A stretch of DNA of 64,000 nucleotides, from assembly GCA_046733355.1 (NCBI GenBank), contig JBKPOZ010000020.1, positions 9,791 through 73,790 of the forward strand, in the 5' to 3' direction. The translations under genes and the position numbers were made by a program. The DNA comes from VAZQ01 sp046733355. GTDB taxonomy: Bacteria; Pseudomonadota; Alphaproteobacteria; Rhizobiales; Xanthobacteraceae. The notes under the pieces are model-generated. The model did no database searches and was not told the origin of the DNA. It worked only from the letters and a program-made list of their open reading frames with translations. Positions 25,452-33,780 of this stretch are shown piece by piece. Numbering within the stretch: position 1 is the stretch's first letter; the number at the start of each line of letters is the position of its first letter.

Positions 25452-26870
25452 ATGGCAATGCTCGATAGTAAAAGCGAACGCAGTCGCAGTTCCGCATCGA
25501 TTGCCGCCGCAATAGCTGCGCTTGCCGCGAAATTCGGCAACCTGCTGGTGACGTCGCAGGCAGTGCGCGAGCAGCACGCGAACACGACGACCTGGATCCC
25601 CAATGAACCCCCCGACGCGGTAGTGTTTCCGCAATCCAGCGAAGATGTGCAGGAGATTGTGCGCATTTGCGCCAGGCACCGTGTGCCGGTCATTGCATTC
25701 GGCGCCGGTACCTCGCTCGAAGGCCACGTGAACGCGCCGCTCGGCGGCGTTTGCATCGATTTTCGCGACATGAGCTCGGTTATCGCCGTCAACTCCAGTG
25801 ATCTCGATTGCGTCGTGCAGCCGGGCATCACCCGCAAGCAGCTCAATGAACATTTGCGCGATCAAGGACTGTTTTTTCCTATCGATCCGGGAGCCGACGC
25901 CTCGCTCGGAGGCATGGCTGCGACGCGCTGCTCCGGCACGAATGCGGTGCGTTATGGCACCATGAAGGACAATGTGCTTGCGCTTAAAGCGGTGATGGCA
26001 AACGGGGAGCTGATCACTACGGCAAGGCGCGCCAAGAAGTCGGCTGCGGGCTACGATCTCACGCGGCTGATCGTGGGTTCGGAAGGCACCCTTGCAGTTA
26101 TCACCGAGCTCACACTCAAGTTGTCCGGCATACCCGAGGCTATTGCAGCCGGCGTATGTCAATTCCCTTCCGTTGCGGCTGCCTGCGACGCCGCGATTGC
26201 CACAATTCAGTCCGGCATTCCTGTTGCGCGCATCGAGCTGCTCGATGAATTGCAGGTGAAAGCAACCAATCTCTATTCCAAGCTGGCGCTGCCCGAGAGA
26301 CCCATGTTGTTCCTGGAATTCCATGGATCGGAGAGCGGCGTGGCAGAGCAGTCGGCCCGGTTCGGCGAAATCGCGCACGATCTCGGCGGCAGCGCATTTG
26401 AATGGGCGTTAAAGGCAGAGGACCGCACGCGCTTATGGCAAGCGCGGCATGACGCCTATTGGGCGGCGCGCTCCCTGCGGCCCGGGGTTCAGGCCTTGGC
26501 CACTGACGTGTGCGTGCCGATCTCGCGCCTGTCTCAATGTGTCACAGAAACCCAGCGCGACATTGCCGAGCATGGGCTCATTGCGCCCATTCTGGGCCAT
26601 GTCGGCGATGGCAATTTCCATCTTTCCCTCCTGGTGGACATGGCGGATGCCGAGGAGGTGAAGGCGGCAAAGGCGCTGTGCGAGCGTCTGGTCGAGCGCG
26701 CACTTGCCATGGACGGCACCTGCACGGGCGAGCATGGGGTGGGCGAAGGCAAGATGAAATATCTGGCGCGGGAGCTGGGCGCTCCGGCGCTCCAAGCCAT
26801 GGCCGGAATCAAGCGTGCGTTGGACCCCGATAACATCCTCAACCCCGGCAAAATTGTCGCTCTCGGTTAA
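25452..26870 (+). CDS. FAD-linked D-2-hydroxyacid (D-lactate/glycolate-type) dehydrogenase
   Basis: Flavoprotein of 472 residues in the vanillyl-alcohol-oxidase fold, oxidising D-lactate or a related D-2-hydroxyacid and passing electrons to the respiratory chain. FAD-binding elements: VPVIAFGAGTSLEGHVN (pyrophosphate loop), DPGADASLGGMAATRCSGTNAVRYGT and LIVGSEGTLAVITE. The C-terminal FAD-oxidase domain has ILGHVGDGNFH (metal/substrate His) and TGEHGVGEGK, ending in LDPDNILNPGKI, all typical of D-lactate dehydrogenase (cytochrome)/GlcD. No GlcE or GlcF subunits are nearby, so a stand-alone Dld-type enzyme is likely. Confidence 0.92.
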   Translation: MAMLDSKSERSRSSASIAAAIAALAAKFGNLLVTSQAVREQHANTTTWIPNEPPDAVVFPQSSEDVQEIVRICARHRVPVIAFGAGTSLEGHVNAPLGGVCIDFRDMSSVIAVNSSDLDCVVQPGITRKQLNEHLRDQGLFFPIDPGADASLGGMAATRCSGTNAVRYGTMKDNVLALKAVMANGELITTARRAKKSAAGYDLTRLIVGSEGTLAVITELTLKLSGIPEAIAAGVCQFPSVAAACDAAIATIQSGIPVARIELLDELQVKATNLYSKLALPERPMLFLEFHGSESGVAEQSARFGEIAHDLGGSAFEWALKAEDRTRLWQARHDAYWAARSLRPGVQALATDVCVPISRLSQCVTETQRDIAEHGLIAPILGHVGDGNFHLSLLVDMADAEEVKAAKALCERLVERALAMDGTCTGEHGVGEGKMKYLARELGAPALQAMAGIKRALDPDNILNPGKIVALG

Positions 26871-27102
26871 TGACGGGGTATGGTTGATGGCCGGGAGCGG
26901 CCCGCAGTGACCGAAACGCTCCCTAACTCATTGTCCCAGACATAGAATTGCCGCCAATCCTGCATACATAGGCCCTGCGTCAGCGGAACCGCGAAAGCAG
27001 GGTGGGGTGGCTGCCGCCTGATGCATGCGCGCGGCAATCGTGGTCAATTGGGCCTTGCGGCTTCGAACGCGCGCAAGAGCTCGGCAGCCCCGTGGAGACG
27101 TC

Positions 27103-30100
27103 GTGCAGACGACGCTGCTTGGATTTGCAATCGCCCTGATCCTGGCGCTGGTCACTGCGCTGGTCGGTCCGCTGCTGATTGACTGGAGTGTATACCGCGC
27201 GCAGTTCGAGTCGCGCGCGAGTCATCTCATCGGGCGCGAAGTTCGCATTACCGGTCCCATTGATGCGCGCGTGTTGCCAACCCCCATGCTCGTGCTGCAT
27301 GGCGTCGAGCTGGGCGATGCGAATCAGCAGCTGCGTGCAGGCGCTCTGCATCTTGAGCTCGCTCTCGGCGCGCTCGTGCGCGGCGAAATGCGCATCAGCA
27401 ATGCTCGGCTGGAACACGCGCAAGCAACGCTGACCCTCGACGATGGTGGTCGGCTTGAATGGGCGGCGCCGCGGCCGAACTTTGATCCCGAAGCCGTATC
27501 CGTCGAACGGCTGACCATTCAGGACGGTCGTGCCGTGGTCATTCACAAGGCTAGCGGCTCGCGGCTGCTCGTTGAGAATCTCGAGTTCCGCGGCGAGCTG
27601 CGCTCTCTTGTTGGGCCGCTGAAGGGAGATGGGTCGTTCGTTGCCGCCGGGCAGCACTATCCCTACCGAATCTCTGTGACCCGCGCGCCGGACAACGCCG
27701 GAGTAAAGCTCCGTCTCGCGGTCGACCCCATCGATCGTCCGCTGACGGCGGAAGCGGAAGTCTCTGTTTCGCTCGATGCCGGCATCCCGCGCGTGGAAGG
27801 CACTCTTCAGCTGGCCCGCTTGGTGGGGCGCACACCAGCGGGCGAGCCGTCAGCGATCGTTGAGCCGTGGCGGCTGAACGCTCGTGTGAAGGGCGACAGC
27901 TTGGGCGCGATGCTCGATCAGCTGGAATTTCAGTATGGACCGGAGGAGCGCGCTGCGAAGCTCAAAGGCACTGCCCAGGTCGGGTTCGGAGCGCATCCGC
28001 GCATCTCCGGCACACTGACGTCGACGCAGATCGATGTTGACCGCGTGCTCGCAACTCGCGCGGGAAAACCGATTGCTGCGGCCAAAACGCTTTCCGCTTT
28101 CCTCAACGCGCGACCGCGCCTGCCGCTTCCGATCAATCTGAGCATCGGCATCGAATCGCTCCTGGTTGGCGGCGCCGCCGTGCAACGCGTTGCGGCAGAG
28201 ATGGAGTTCGATGCCGAGCAGATAGAGCTTCGTTCACTCGAGTTTCGCGCGCCGGGAGTGACGCAAGTCAGGCTGAATGGCCGCCTTGGACTGCGACCTG
28301 AGCCGATCGCTTTTGCGGGAGCCGCTAGTCTGGAATCGAACGACGCCCGCGCGTTCCTTGCCTGGGCGCTGGCGCAGGACAATCCACAGATCGCCACGTC
28401 CGGACCGCTGCGATTTGCCGGCAAAGTTTCGTTTTCCGACGATCGGCTCACGATCGACCAAATGAATCTGGAGCTGGAGCGCATGTCAGTGGCGGGCCGC
28501 CTCCTCTATGCCACAGGCAGGCCTGATCGGCCGCCGCGGCTCGAAGCAGCCCTGACGACGCCCGAGGTCGACCTGGACCGCTTGCAGCTGCTTGCTGCGG
28601 CAGTTCTCGGCGATGCTGCAATCGATTTCCCGCGGGAAGGGGAACTCTCCCTTGCAGTGGGACGCGCCACATTAGCGGGTATCGAGGTGAAGCAGACTGA
28701 CGTGCGGGCGCGCATTGATCCGCATGGCATCGACGTCGAGCAGCTTTCGGTGCGCGATTTTGGCGGCGCCAGACTGGCCGTCAAGGGGCGCATTGATACC
28801 AAGCTCAGTCCGCCACGCGGGACAATGGCGCTCGACCTGGATGCGCAAAGCCTTGATGGCGTGCTTTCGTTTTTGCAGAAGTTTGCGCCGGATCAGGCAG
28901 AGCAGCTCCGCCGCGTGGCGTCTCGGATTGTTCCGCTCGCGCTGCGTGCGACGGTGACGCTGGACCCCGGAGCTGCAGGAGCTGCTCTGGCCAGCGCCAA
29001 ATTCAAGCTCGATGCGCTGGGCGGCCGTTCATTGCGGCTTGCGCTGATCGGTGACGCGAGCACGTCTGCGGATGCATTCAGAGTTGACAAGCTTGCAGCG
29101 CTTGAGGCTGCAAAGCTGAATCTGATTGGACGCATCGAGGCTGAGGACGGTCAGACCCTGATGCAGCTGATGCTTATTGACCGGTTTGTTGCGGCCGAAA
29201 GCCGGCCCGGGCGGCTAGTCCTCTCGGCGAAGGGGCCACTGGATCAGGTGCTCGACATCGATGCGCAAGTCACATCGGGAAGCTCGAGCGCAGTCGCGCA
29301 AGGCAAGGTGCGGCTCGCCAGGAGCCCGGGCGCGGATCTCAGCCTCACGATAAAGAACATCAATTTCCGATCGCCACGAAAAAGCGCGGCCGGCGCTCCT
29401 CCGGACGTCTTGCCGACCACGCTCTCGGCCCAGCTGGGATTTGCCGACGACGTTCTGCGCTTTCAGGCGATCAATGGAACGGTCGCCGGAGTAACGCTCG
29501 GCGGCCAACTCACGCTCAGTCTGCGCAATCCGATACGCATCGAAGGTGAGCTTGAGGCGAGTTCTATCGACCTGCCCGCTGCCGTGGCGACCGCAATCGG
29601 ATTGTCTGCGCGCGCGCCAAATGCACGAGAGGGTGGGAGCTGGTCTTCCGATCCCTTTGAGCCATTGTTCGGCGGGTATCATGGCCGCATTGGGCTCAAG
29701 GCGGCTCGGCTCGTGCTCACGCCCAAGCTTGCCGCGCGAGATTTCCACGGCGTGGTGCATCTTGGGCAAAGGCAGATTGCAGTGCAGGGGACGGAGGGCA
29801 CGATCGGAGCCGGCAGAATGAATGGCGAGCTGGTTGTCCTACGGACGAGTGAGGGGCTGGTCGGGCGCATGGCACTCAAGGTGACAGCGGCTGATGCCGC
29901 GGATCTGCTTCCGGGCGACGGAAACATCTCGGGCCGGCTGACATCGGAAATTTCCGTTGAAGGAAGCGGCATGAGCGCAGAGGCTTTGGTCGGCTCGCTG
30001 CAAGGCAAGGGCACCTTCACCCTCGAGGACGGCAGTCTGGCGCGGCTCAATCCTGGGTCTTTCGCGGCAATCATTCGCGCGGTGGAGCAGGGCCTGCCCA

Positions 30101-30708
30101 TCGATCCTGTTCGCCTCAGGGATCGCATGGACGCGGCACTCGCTAGCGGCGCGCTCGCCGTTCCATTAGCGCAGGGCAGCATTGTGATCGAGGCCGGTCA
30201 GGCGCATCTGAAAAACTCGGCGCCAGGCGCGGACGCCACCGAGCTTGCCGTGACGGCCACTCTGGATCTCAGTGACACGAAGCTCGATGCGCGGCTCGTG
30301 CTCACCGGTCCGCAAGCGCTCGCCTTCGCAAATACCAGGCCGGAAATCGTCGTCCTTGTGAAAGGTCCCATCGATGCGGCAAAGCGCACCGTCGATGCCG
30401 CTCAGTTGGCGAGCTGGCTCGCCCTCAGGTCCGTTGAGCAGCAGTCGCGAACATTGGACATGCTGGAAGGACGCGTCGTTCCGGACGCAGCAAGCCCAGG
30501 GGCCTTACCGGCAGCAGCCGTGAGGCATGAGCCATCGGCAGGACCGAAAGCAGCCGTCTCGGGAGCTCAGCCGGCCCGTCCACTCCCGAAACCGCGGCCG
30601 CGCTCCGCCGCGCAGAAGCCGAAGCCCGCTGACGAAGTTTCCCCGACCGCTCGCACAACGCCCGCGCAGCCGCGCTCTTTGAGCGAGTTCTTTTTTGGCA
30701 TTCATTGA
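27103..30708 (+). CDS. AsmA-family protein
   Basis: Very large envelope protein of 1201 residues. An N-terminal membrane anchor (LGFAIALILALVTALVGPLL) is followed by AsmA features (DWSVYRAQFESRASHLIGREVRITG, then VLPTPMLVLHGVELGD). Long beta-rich repeats follow, and a second AsmA-like domain near residues 850-1110 (VGSLQGKGTFTLEDGSL). The end is a Pro/Ala/Lys-rich tail (PLPKPRPRSAAQKPKP) and SLSEFFFGIH. AsmA-like proteins are thought to bridge inner and outer membrane and help lipid or outer-membrane protein traffic. The start is GTG 27103 with GGAG six bases upstream; an in-frame extension upstream lacks a ribosome site. Confidence 0.9.
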   Translation: MQTTLLGFAIALILALVTALVGPLLIDWSVYRAQFESRASHLIGREVRITGPIDARVLPTPMLVLHGVELGDANQQLRAGALHLELALGALVRGEMRISNARLEHAQATLTLDDGGRLEWAAPRPNFDPEAVSVERLTIQDGRAVVIHKASGSRLLVENLEFRGELRSLVGPLKGDGSFVAAGQHYPYRISVTRAPDNAGVKLRLAVDPIDRPLTAEAEVSVSLDAGIPRVEGTLQLARLVGRTPAGEPSAIVEPWRLNARVKGDSLGAMLDQLEFQYGPEERAAKLKGTAQVGFGAHPRISGTLTSTQIDVDRVLATRAGKPIAAAKTLSAFLNARPRLPLPINLSIGIESLLVGGAAVQRVAAEMEFDAEQIELRSLEFRAPGVTQVRLNGRLGLRPEPIAFAGAASLESNDARAFLAWALAQDNPQIATSGPLRFAGKVSFSDDRLTIDQMNLELERMSVAGRLLYATGRPDRPPRLEAALTTPEVDLDRLQLLAAAVLGDAAIDFPREGELSLAVGRATLAGIEVKQTDVRARIDPHGIDVEQLSVRDFGGARLAVKGRIDTKLSPPRGTMALDLDAQSLDGVLSFLQKFAPDQAEQLRRVASRIVPLALRATVTLDPGAAGAALASAKFKLDALGGRSLRLALIGDASTSADAFRVDKLAALEAAKLNLIGRIEAEDGQTLMQLMLIDRFVAAESRPGRLVLSAKGPLDQVLDIDAQVTSGSSSAVAQGKVRLARSPGADLSLTIKNINFRSPRKSAAGAPPDVLPTTLSAQLGFADDVLRFQAINGTVAGVTLGGQLTLSLRNPIRIEGELEASSIDLPAAVATAIGLSARAPNAREGGSWSSDPFEPLFGGYHGRIGLKAARLVLTPKLAARDFHGVVHLGQRQIAVQGTEGTIGAGRMNGELVVLRTSEGLVGRMALKVTAADAADLLPGDGNISGRLTSEISVEGSGMSAEALVGSLQGKGTFTLEDGSLARLNPGSFAAIIRAVEQGLPIDPVRLRDRMDAALASGALAVPLAQGSIVIEAGQAHLKNSAPGADATELAVTATLDLSDTKLDARLVLTGPQALAFANTRPEIVVLVKGPIDAAKRTVDAAQLASWLALRSVEQQSRTLDMLEGRVVPDAASPGALPAAAVRHEPSAGPKAAVSGAQPARPLPKPRPRSAAQKPKPADEVSPTARTTPAQPRSLSEFFFGIH

Positions 30709-30771
30709 GCGAAACAACGCTTTGAGGGAGGCTGGAGCTTCCGGTTCTCGGAATCATGCTGCAGCAACAAT

Positions 30772-30810
30772 AGAGCGGGAGGGCTATTCGACGAATAGCC
30801 ATCCCGCTCT
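30772..30810. terminator. Long stem-loop between convergent genes
   Basis: AGAGCGGGA-G-GGCTATTCG, a one-base loop, then CGAATAGCC-A-TCCCGCTCT: a 19-position stem with a single mismatch. It sits between the stops of the AsmA gene (plus) and the RHH gene (minus), where a shared bidirectional terminator is expected. There is no T-run on either side, so intrinsic termination is not proved. Confidence 0.5.
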
Positions 30811-30823
30811 GAAAGAACAGCGG

Positions 30824-31102
30824 TCAGGCGAGCGACTGCTCGGCGATCGCTTCGCGTGTTTCCTGGTGACGGACGTTTTCAGTCGAGCCCTGATTGCGGA
30901 AATGCGCGAGCACGAATAGGCGAATCGCTGACGACAGATTGCCGTGCTGCCGAGCCGAATCGATAGCTGCAACGATCTCGGACAAAGTCATGCCGCGAGA
31001 TGCTGCGATTTCCTTCAGGGCCTTCCAGAACGCATCTTCCAGACTGACGCTGGTCTTGTGACCGGCAATGACGATCGAGCGTTTGATGACCGGGGATTTC
31101 AT
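30824..31102 (-). CDS. Ribbon-helix-helix domain protein (RHH_4 type)
   Basis: Small protein of 92 residues with KRSIVIAGHKTSVSLEDAFW at the N-terminus, typical of the conserved alphaproteobacterial RHH_4 family. The predicted beta strand (SIVIAGHKTSVSLE) pairs in a dimer to contact DNA, followed by helices ALKEIAASRG and LSEIVAAIDSAR. In Hyphomicrobiales it is commonly encoded near sspB, as here (213 bp downstream of sspB, same strand). It is probably a DNA-binding regulator, though targets are unknown and it is not part of an obvious toxin-antitoxin pair. Confidence 0.85.
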   Translation of the reverse strand: MKSPVIKRSIVIAGHKTSVSLEDAFWKALKEIAASRGMTLSEIVAAIDSARQHGNLSSAIRLFVLAHFRNQGSTENVRHQETREAIAEQSLA

Positions 31103-31315
31103 TTTCCTCTCCCGTTGCGGGACGGGTCCTTAGCCTGCCTACTTCGGGGCTAATTGCGCCCGCAGCGTGGCGGGCCATCCCCTCCATCCTGCAGGGGCCG
31201 CAGGCTCACAGAATTGTTATTGCCGGGCGCAAGAAATGGGTCGCACCTTACTGGTACGGCAACATTTTCTTAGGCAGCAGGGGAGATGCGGCGGCCACGG
31301 GCGCAGCCCCGCTCG

Positions 31316-31858
31316 CTACTTCTTTCGGAATCGATCGAGCCGCACCACTTCGGCGCCGCCGGGCGCACCGCCCGCATTGTTTTCGGCACTTACGCCGGCG
31401 CCGCTCGGCGGCACTGGTGTAACGACGGCCGGAGACTTCGTTTCCACAGGCCCTGTTTTCGCCTCGTTGCCTGCCTCCCGAATTTCCTGGGCCTCCGGGT
31501 CTGCGATCTCTTCAAACTGCAATCCGAACTGCACGGATGGATCGAAGAACCCCTTGATTGCCGCAAATGGAATGGCAAGCCGTTCTGGGACGCCACCGAA
31601 CGAGAGGCCGACCGCAAAGCCCGATTCTGTAAGCGCCAGGTCCCAAAACTGATGTTGCAGGACGATGGTCATCTCCTTCGGATATTGCTCGAGCATGCGC
31701 TCGGAAAGCTGTACCCCCTCTGCTCGAGTATCGAACGAAATGTAGAAATGATGCTCTCCGGGCAGCCCGTTCTGCGCCACGTCCTGTAACACGGTGCGCA
31801 CGACGCCGCGCAACGCGTCCTGGGTCAGCAAATCGTAGCGGATATGATCGACAGCCAT
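31316..31858 (-). CDS. sspB: SspB, ClpXP adaptor for ssrA-tagged proteins
   Basis: Adaptor of 180 residues that captures ssrA-tagged substrates and hands them to ClpXP. The N-terminal substrate-binding domain (about 1-120) shows the alphaproteobacterial pattern: DHIRYDLLTQDALRGVVRTVL, PGEHHFYISFDT, YPKEMTIVLQHQFWDL and the FAVGLSFGGVPERLAIPFAAI core. A flexible Pro/Ala/Glu/Gly linker leads to the C-terminal ClpX-docking tail (AEVVRLDRFRKK). Directly upstream on the same strand is ssrA, the RNA that encodes the tag this adaptor recognises. A strong inverted repeat lies 14-90 bases ahead of the ATG. No clear ribosome site. Confidence 0.94.
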   Translation of the reverse strand: MAVDHIRYDLLTQDALRGVVRTVLQDVAQNGLPGEHHFYISFDTRAEGVQLSERMLEQYPKEMTIVLQHQFWDLALTESGFAVGLSFGGVPERLAIPFAAIKGFFDPSVQFGLQFEEIADPEAQEIREAGNEAKTGPVETKSPAVVTPVPPSGAGVSAENNAGGAPGGAEVVRLDRFRKK

Positions 31859-31871
31859 GGCAGCGGGAGGA

Positions 31872-31948
31872 CAGATGTCAGAGGTCAGATGTCAGAAGAT
31901 AGACCCGCGGTTGCTTCTTGTCCTCTGTCATCTGACCTCTGACGTCTG
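31872..31948. repeat. 22-bp inverted repeat between ssrA and sspB
   Basis: Arms at 31872-31893 and 31927-31948 match in 20 of 22 positions (core CAGAGGTCAGATG). On the minus strand this would fold at the end of ssrA and in the 5' region of sspB, so it may end ssrA transcription, shield RNA ends, or influence sspB translation. It contains a partly tandem TCAGA pattern. No T-run follows. Confidence 0.65.
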
Positions 31949-31952
31949 AAGT

Positions 31953-32242
31953 GGAGGCTTCTGTTGCCAGGTGCCTCCGAACCCCGCCTGAGGCTGCTAA
32001 GACCTCAGGGCTTTAGATCGGTCTTCCGAACCGCATTACGCGGCCAGGGCAACCGGAGCATAGTTGTCGTTGGCAACTATGAAAGTGGCCCGATACGGCG
32101 GAACCATCCCGGGCAAAAGCGCGCCCTTTACGCCCTCGTCGATCCTGTTTCGCCCCCATATGGTGGAGGCGCCGGGTACTGCCCCCGGGTCCGATGGGTT
32201 TATTTCGACGGCCGTTTATTGCCATAGCCGGCTTGCGCCGGC
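31953..32242 (-). ncRNA. ssrA: tmRNA, circularly permuted two-piece alphaproteobacterial type
   Basis: Trans-translation RNA. On the minus strand the acceptor piece comes first and ends in a T-arm-like CCGGG-GGCAGTA-CCCGG, then CGCCTCCACCA, with CCA encoded at 32161-32163. After only three bases (TAT) the coding piece starts with GGGGGCGAAACAGGATCGAC at 32157; its GGGGGCG can pair with the acceptor CGCCTCC to rebuild the tRNA-like stem. The tag frame follows at 32036-32074. The 3' end is uncertain: a GGAGGC/GCCTCC stem at 31953-31978 may close the gene. The permuted order is known for alphaproteobacteria; processing removes the intervening bases to give two RNAs. Ends are approximate. Confidence 0.92.
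32036..32074 (-). other. tmRNA proteolysis-tag reading frame
   Basis: Resume codon GCC at 32072-32074, then codons reading ANDNYAPVALAA and a TAA stop at 32036-32038. The ANDNYA start and the C-terminal ALAA are as expected for an alphaproteobacterial ssrA tag; the last residues are the ClpX-recognised end and the N-terminal part the SspB contact. Confidence 0.93.
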
Positions 32243-32248
32243 CCACAG

Positions 32249-32276
32249 AATATAAGCTGCGGGAGTTAATCCTCAA
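32249..32276 (-). promoter_or_regulatory. Sigma-70-like promoter of ssrA
   Basis: Minus strand: TTGAGG (32271-32276), 16-bp spacer, TATATT (32249-32254). This predicts a start near 32242, just ahead of a CCGGC-GCAA-GCCGG hairpin that opens the acceptor piece. Confidence 0.65.
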
Positions 32277-32297
32277 AGAGCACGTTTTGCCAGAAGC

Positions 32298-32849
32298 ATG
32301 CCCCAGCCGACCACCCCGCACCCCTCGCGCTCGGCGCTTTTCACCACTTTCGCCCTCATTGCGCTGTCCGGCTTTGGCGGTGTGCTGGTGTGGTCCCGGC
32401 GCATGCTCGTCGAGGAGCGCAAATGGCTCACGCCGGCGGAATTCAATGAGGCCTATGCACTCTGCCAGTTTCTGCCCGGGCCCAACGTCATAAACCTTGC
32501 CGTCGTATTCGGCCGGCGCATCGCCGGCGCCACGGGGTCGCTCCTGGCGCTGACAGGCCTGCTCGTCCCGCCGCTGATCATAGTTTCCTTAATGGCCTTG
32601 CTTTATGCCCGTTACGGGCACGCTCCCGAGATCCAGCGCATGTTGCGCGCGATTGCGGCCGCCGCAGCAGGTCTGGTGCTTGGCACCTGCGCGAAGATGG
32701 CACGCCCCCTTTTCGAGGACCGGCTTTGGATTGCGCCGCTTCTTGCGCTTGCGACATTCGTCCTCATCGGCATTCTGCGCTGGCCGCTCTATCTGGCCTT
32801 GGGCCTATTGGTGCCCCTGAGCATCTTCATTGCCTGGTTGCGCCGATGA
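32298..32849 (+). CDS. Chromate transporter (CHR family), N-terminal-type half protein
   Basis: Short-chain CHR protein of 183 residues, one of a pair. It has the family motif FALIALSGFGGVLVW near the start, the WLTPAEFNEAYALCQFLPGPNVIN signature (Pro-Gly-Pro-Asn) and about five hydrophobic segments. CHR proteins export chromate or import/exchange sulfate-like anions. The stop overlaps the start of the second half (ATGA), so the two halves are made together and probably form a heterodimer equal to one long ChrA. It is divergent from ssrA. Confidence 0.92.
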   Translation: MPQPTTPHPSRSALFTTFALIALSGFGGVLVWSRRMLVEERKWLTPAEFNEAYALCQFLPGPNVINLAVVFGRRIAGATGSLLALTGLLVPPLIIVSLMALLYARYGHAPEIQRMLRAIAAAAAGLVLGTCAKMARPLFEDRLWIAPLLALATFVLIGILRWPLYLALGLLVPLSIFIAWLRR

Positions 32850-33373
32850 GTGACCTGACGCTGCGCACCCTTGCCGGTAATTTTGCGCTGATGTCGCTGT
32901 TCGCCATCGGCGGCGGAAATTCCGCAGTTCCGGAAATGCAGCGCTTGGCCGTCGAGGTCCATCACTGGATGACGGACCGGCAGTTCACTGACCTGTTTGC
33001 TCTCGCGCAGGTTACGCCGGGGCCGAACATGATCATTGTCACGCTGATCGGCTATCAGGTCGCCGGCGTTCTTGGTGCGCTGGTGAGCACGGCCGCGATG
33101 TGCGGGCCCACATGCATATTGGCCTTCTGCATCGGAGGCGTCTGGGATCGATTCAAGGAGGCGCCTTGGCGGATTGCAATCCAGGCGGGTCTGCTGCCGA
33201 TCTCAATCGGGCTTATCGGAGCAAGCGGCTTCGTGATCGCCTCGGCTGCGGCGAACGGCGTTGCTCTCGGTGTGCTCGTGCTAGCGGCGGCGTTACTGTC
33301 CTGTTTCACGCGGCTCAATCCCGCCTGGACGTTTGGCGCCGCCGCCCTGATAGGGCTTGCCGCCTTGGTCTGA
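32846..33373 (+). CDS. Chromate transporter (CHR family), C-terminal-type half protein
   Basis: Second short-chain CHR protein, 175 residues. LMSLFAIGGGNSAVPEMQR and WMTDRQFTDLFALAQVTPGPNMIIVTLIG mirror the motifs of the first half, as expected of the internal duplication in long-chain ChrA, and about six membrane segments are visible. Translation is coupled to the upstream half through ATGA at 32846-32849. Substrate: chromate or another oxyanion; the sequence alone does not say. Confidence 0.92.
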   Translation: MSDLTLRTLAGNFALMSLFAIGGGNSAVPEMQRLAVEVHHWMTDRQFTDLFALAQVTPGPNMIIVTLIGYQVAGVLGALVSTAAMCGPTCILAFCIGGVWDRFKEAPWRIAIQAGLLPISIGLIGASGFVIASAAANGVALGVLVLAAALLSCFTRLNPAWTFGAAALIGLAALV

Positions 33374-33776
33374 CGCAGAATGCCGCTTGCTTTCCGCAGC
33401 GCGCAAGGATGTGCTACGAAAAATGCGTGAACCGGGCGCAAGTCTCGGAAGAAGGGCGTGCGGGAGGGAACATGTCGGAGCCTGTGTCGCCTGAAAGTCG
33501 GTGGCGTGTTAACGGTTGCACTGGCATCGCTCGAAACCACGATTCCACTCGATGCGGATTGCGCTCACCCAACATCCTAACCTTTATTTCCTGCCTTGCC
33601 CTCGATGTCGTCGCCCGCGCTCCGACAAACCCCGCTTGTGCGACAGCTGGCCACGAGCGCAGCCCGGGGCAACCCATTGAGAAATTCTCGAATTTCGGCT
33701 TCGGCGTAATCCTTCAATCATTGCCGCGCGGCTTATTTGGCAATCCCACTTTTGTGTTTTTACCGAATATGAGCCG
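33374..33776. other. 403-bp region before the TIR-TctB gene, little recognisable content
   Basis: No RNA gene, transposase fragment or protein family is recognised here. It is visibly richer in A+T towards its right end than the chromate transporter genes. I looked for a remnant of a TctC binding protein, which would be expected before tctB, and found none. It holds one possible small reading frame, listed separately. Confidence 0.5.
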
Positions 33777-33780
33777 GTGA
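33472..33780 (+). CDS. Possible small ORF upstream of and overlapping the TIR-TctB gene
   Basis: Open frame of 102 codons. GGGAGGG lies three to four bases before its ATG, and its TGA overlaps the GTG start of the TIR-TctB gene (GTGA), an arrangement usual for coupled genes. Against it: codon third positions are less G+C-rich than in neighbouring genes, it has six cysteines and no predicted domain or membrane helix, and no family is recognised. It may be a leader-type ORF or chance. Unknown function. Confidence 0.2.
   Translation: MSEPVSPESRWRVNGCTGIARNHDSTRCGLRSPNILTFISCLALDVVARAPTNPACATAGHERSPGQPIEKFSNFGFGVILQSLPRGLFGNPTFVFLPNMSR

Noticed and set aside
33374..33776. A remnant of a tctC receptor gene before the TIR-TctB gene
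   Set aside because: I read all frames for a signal peptide followed by Bug-family motifs and saw none; the idea is not supported by the sequence.
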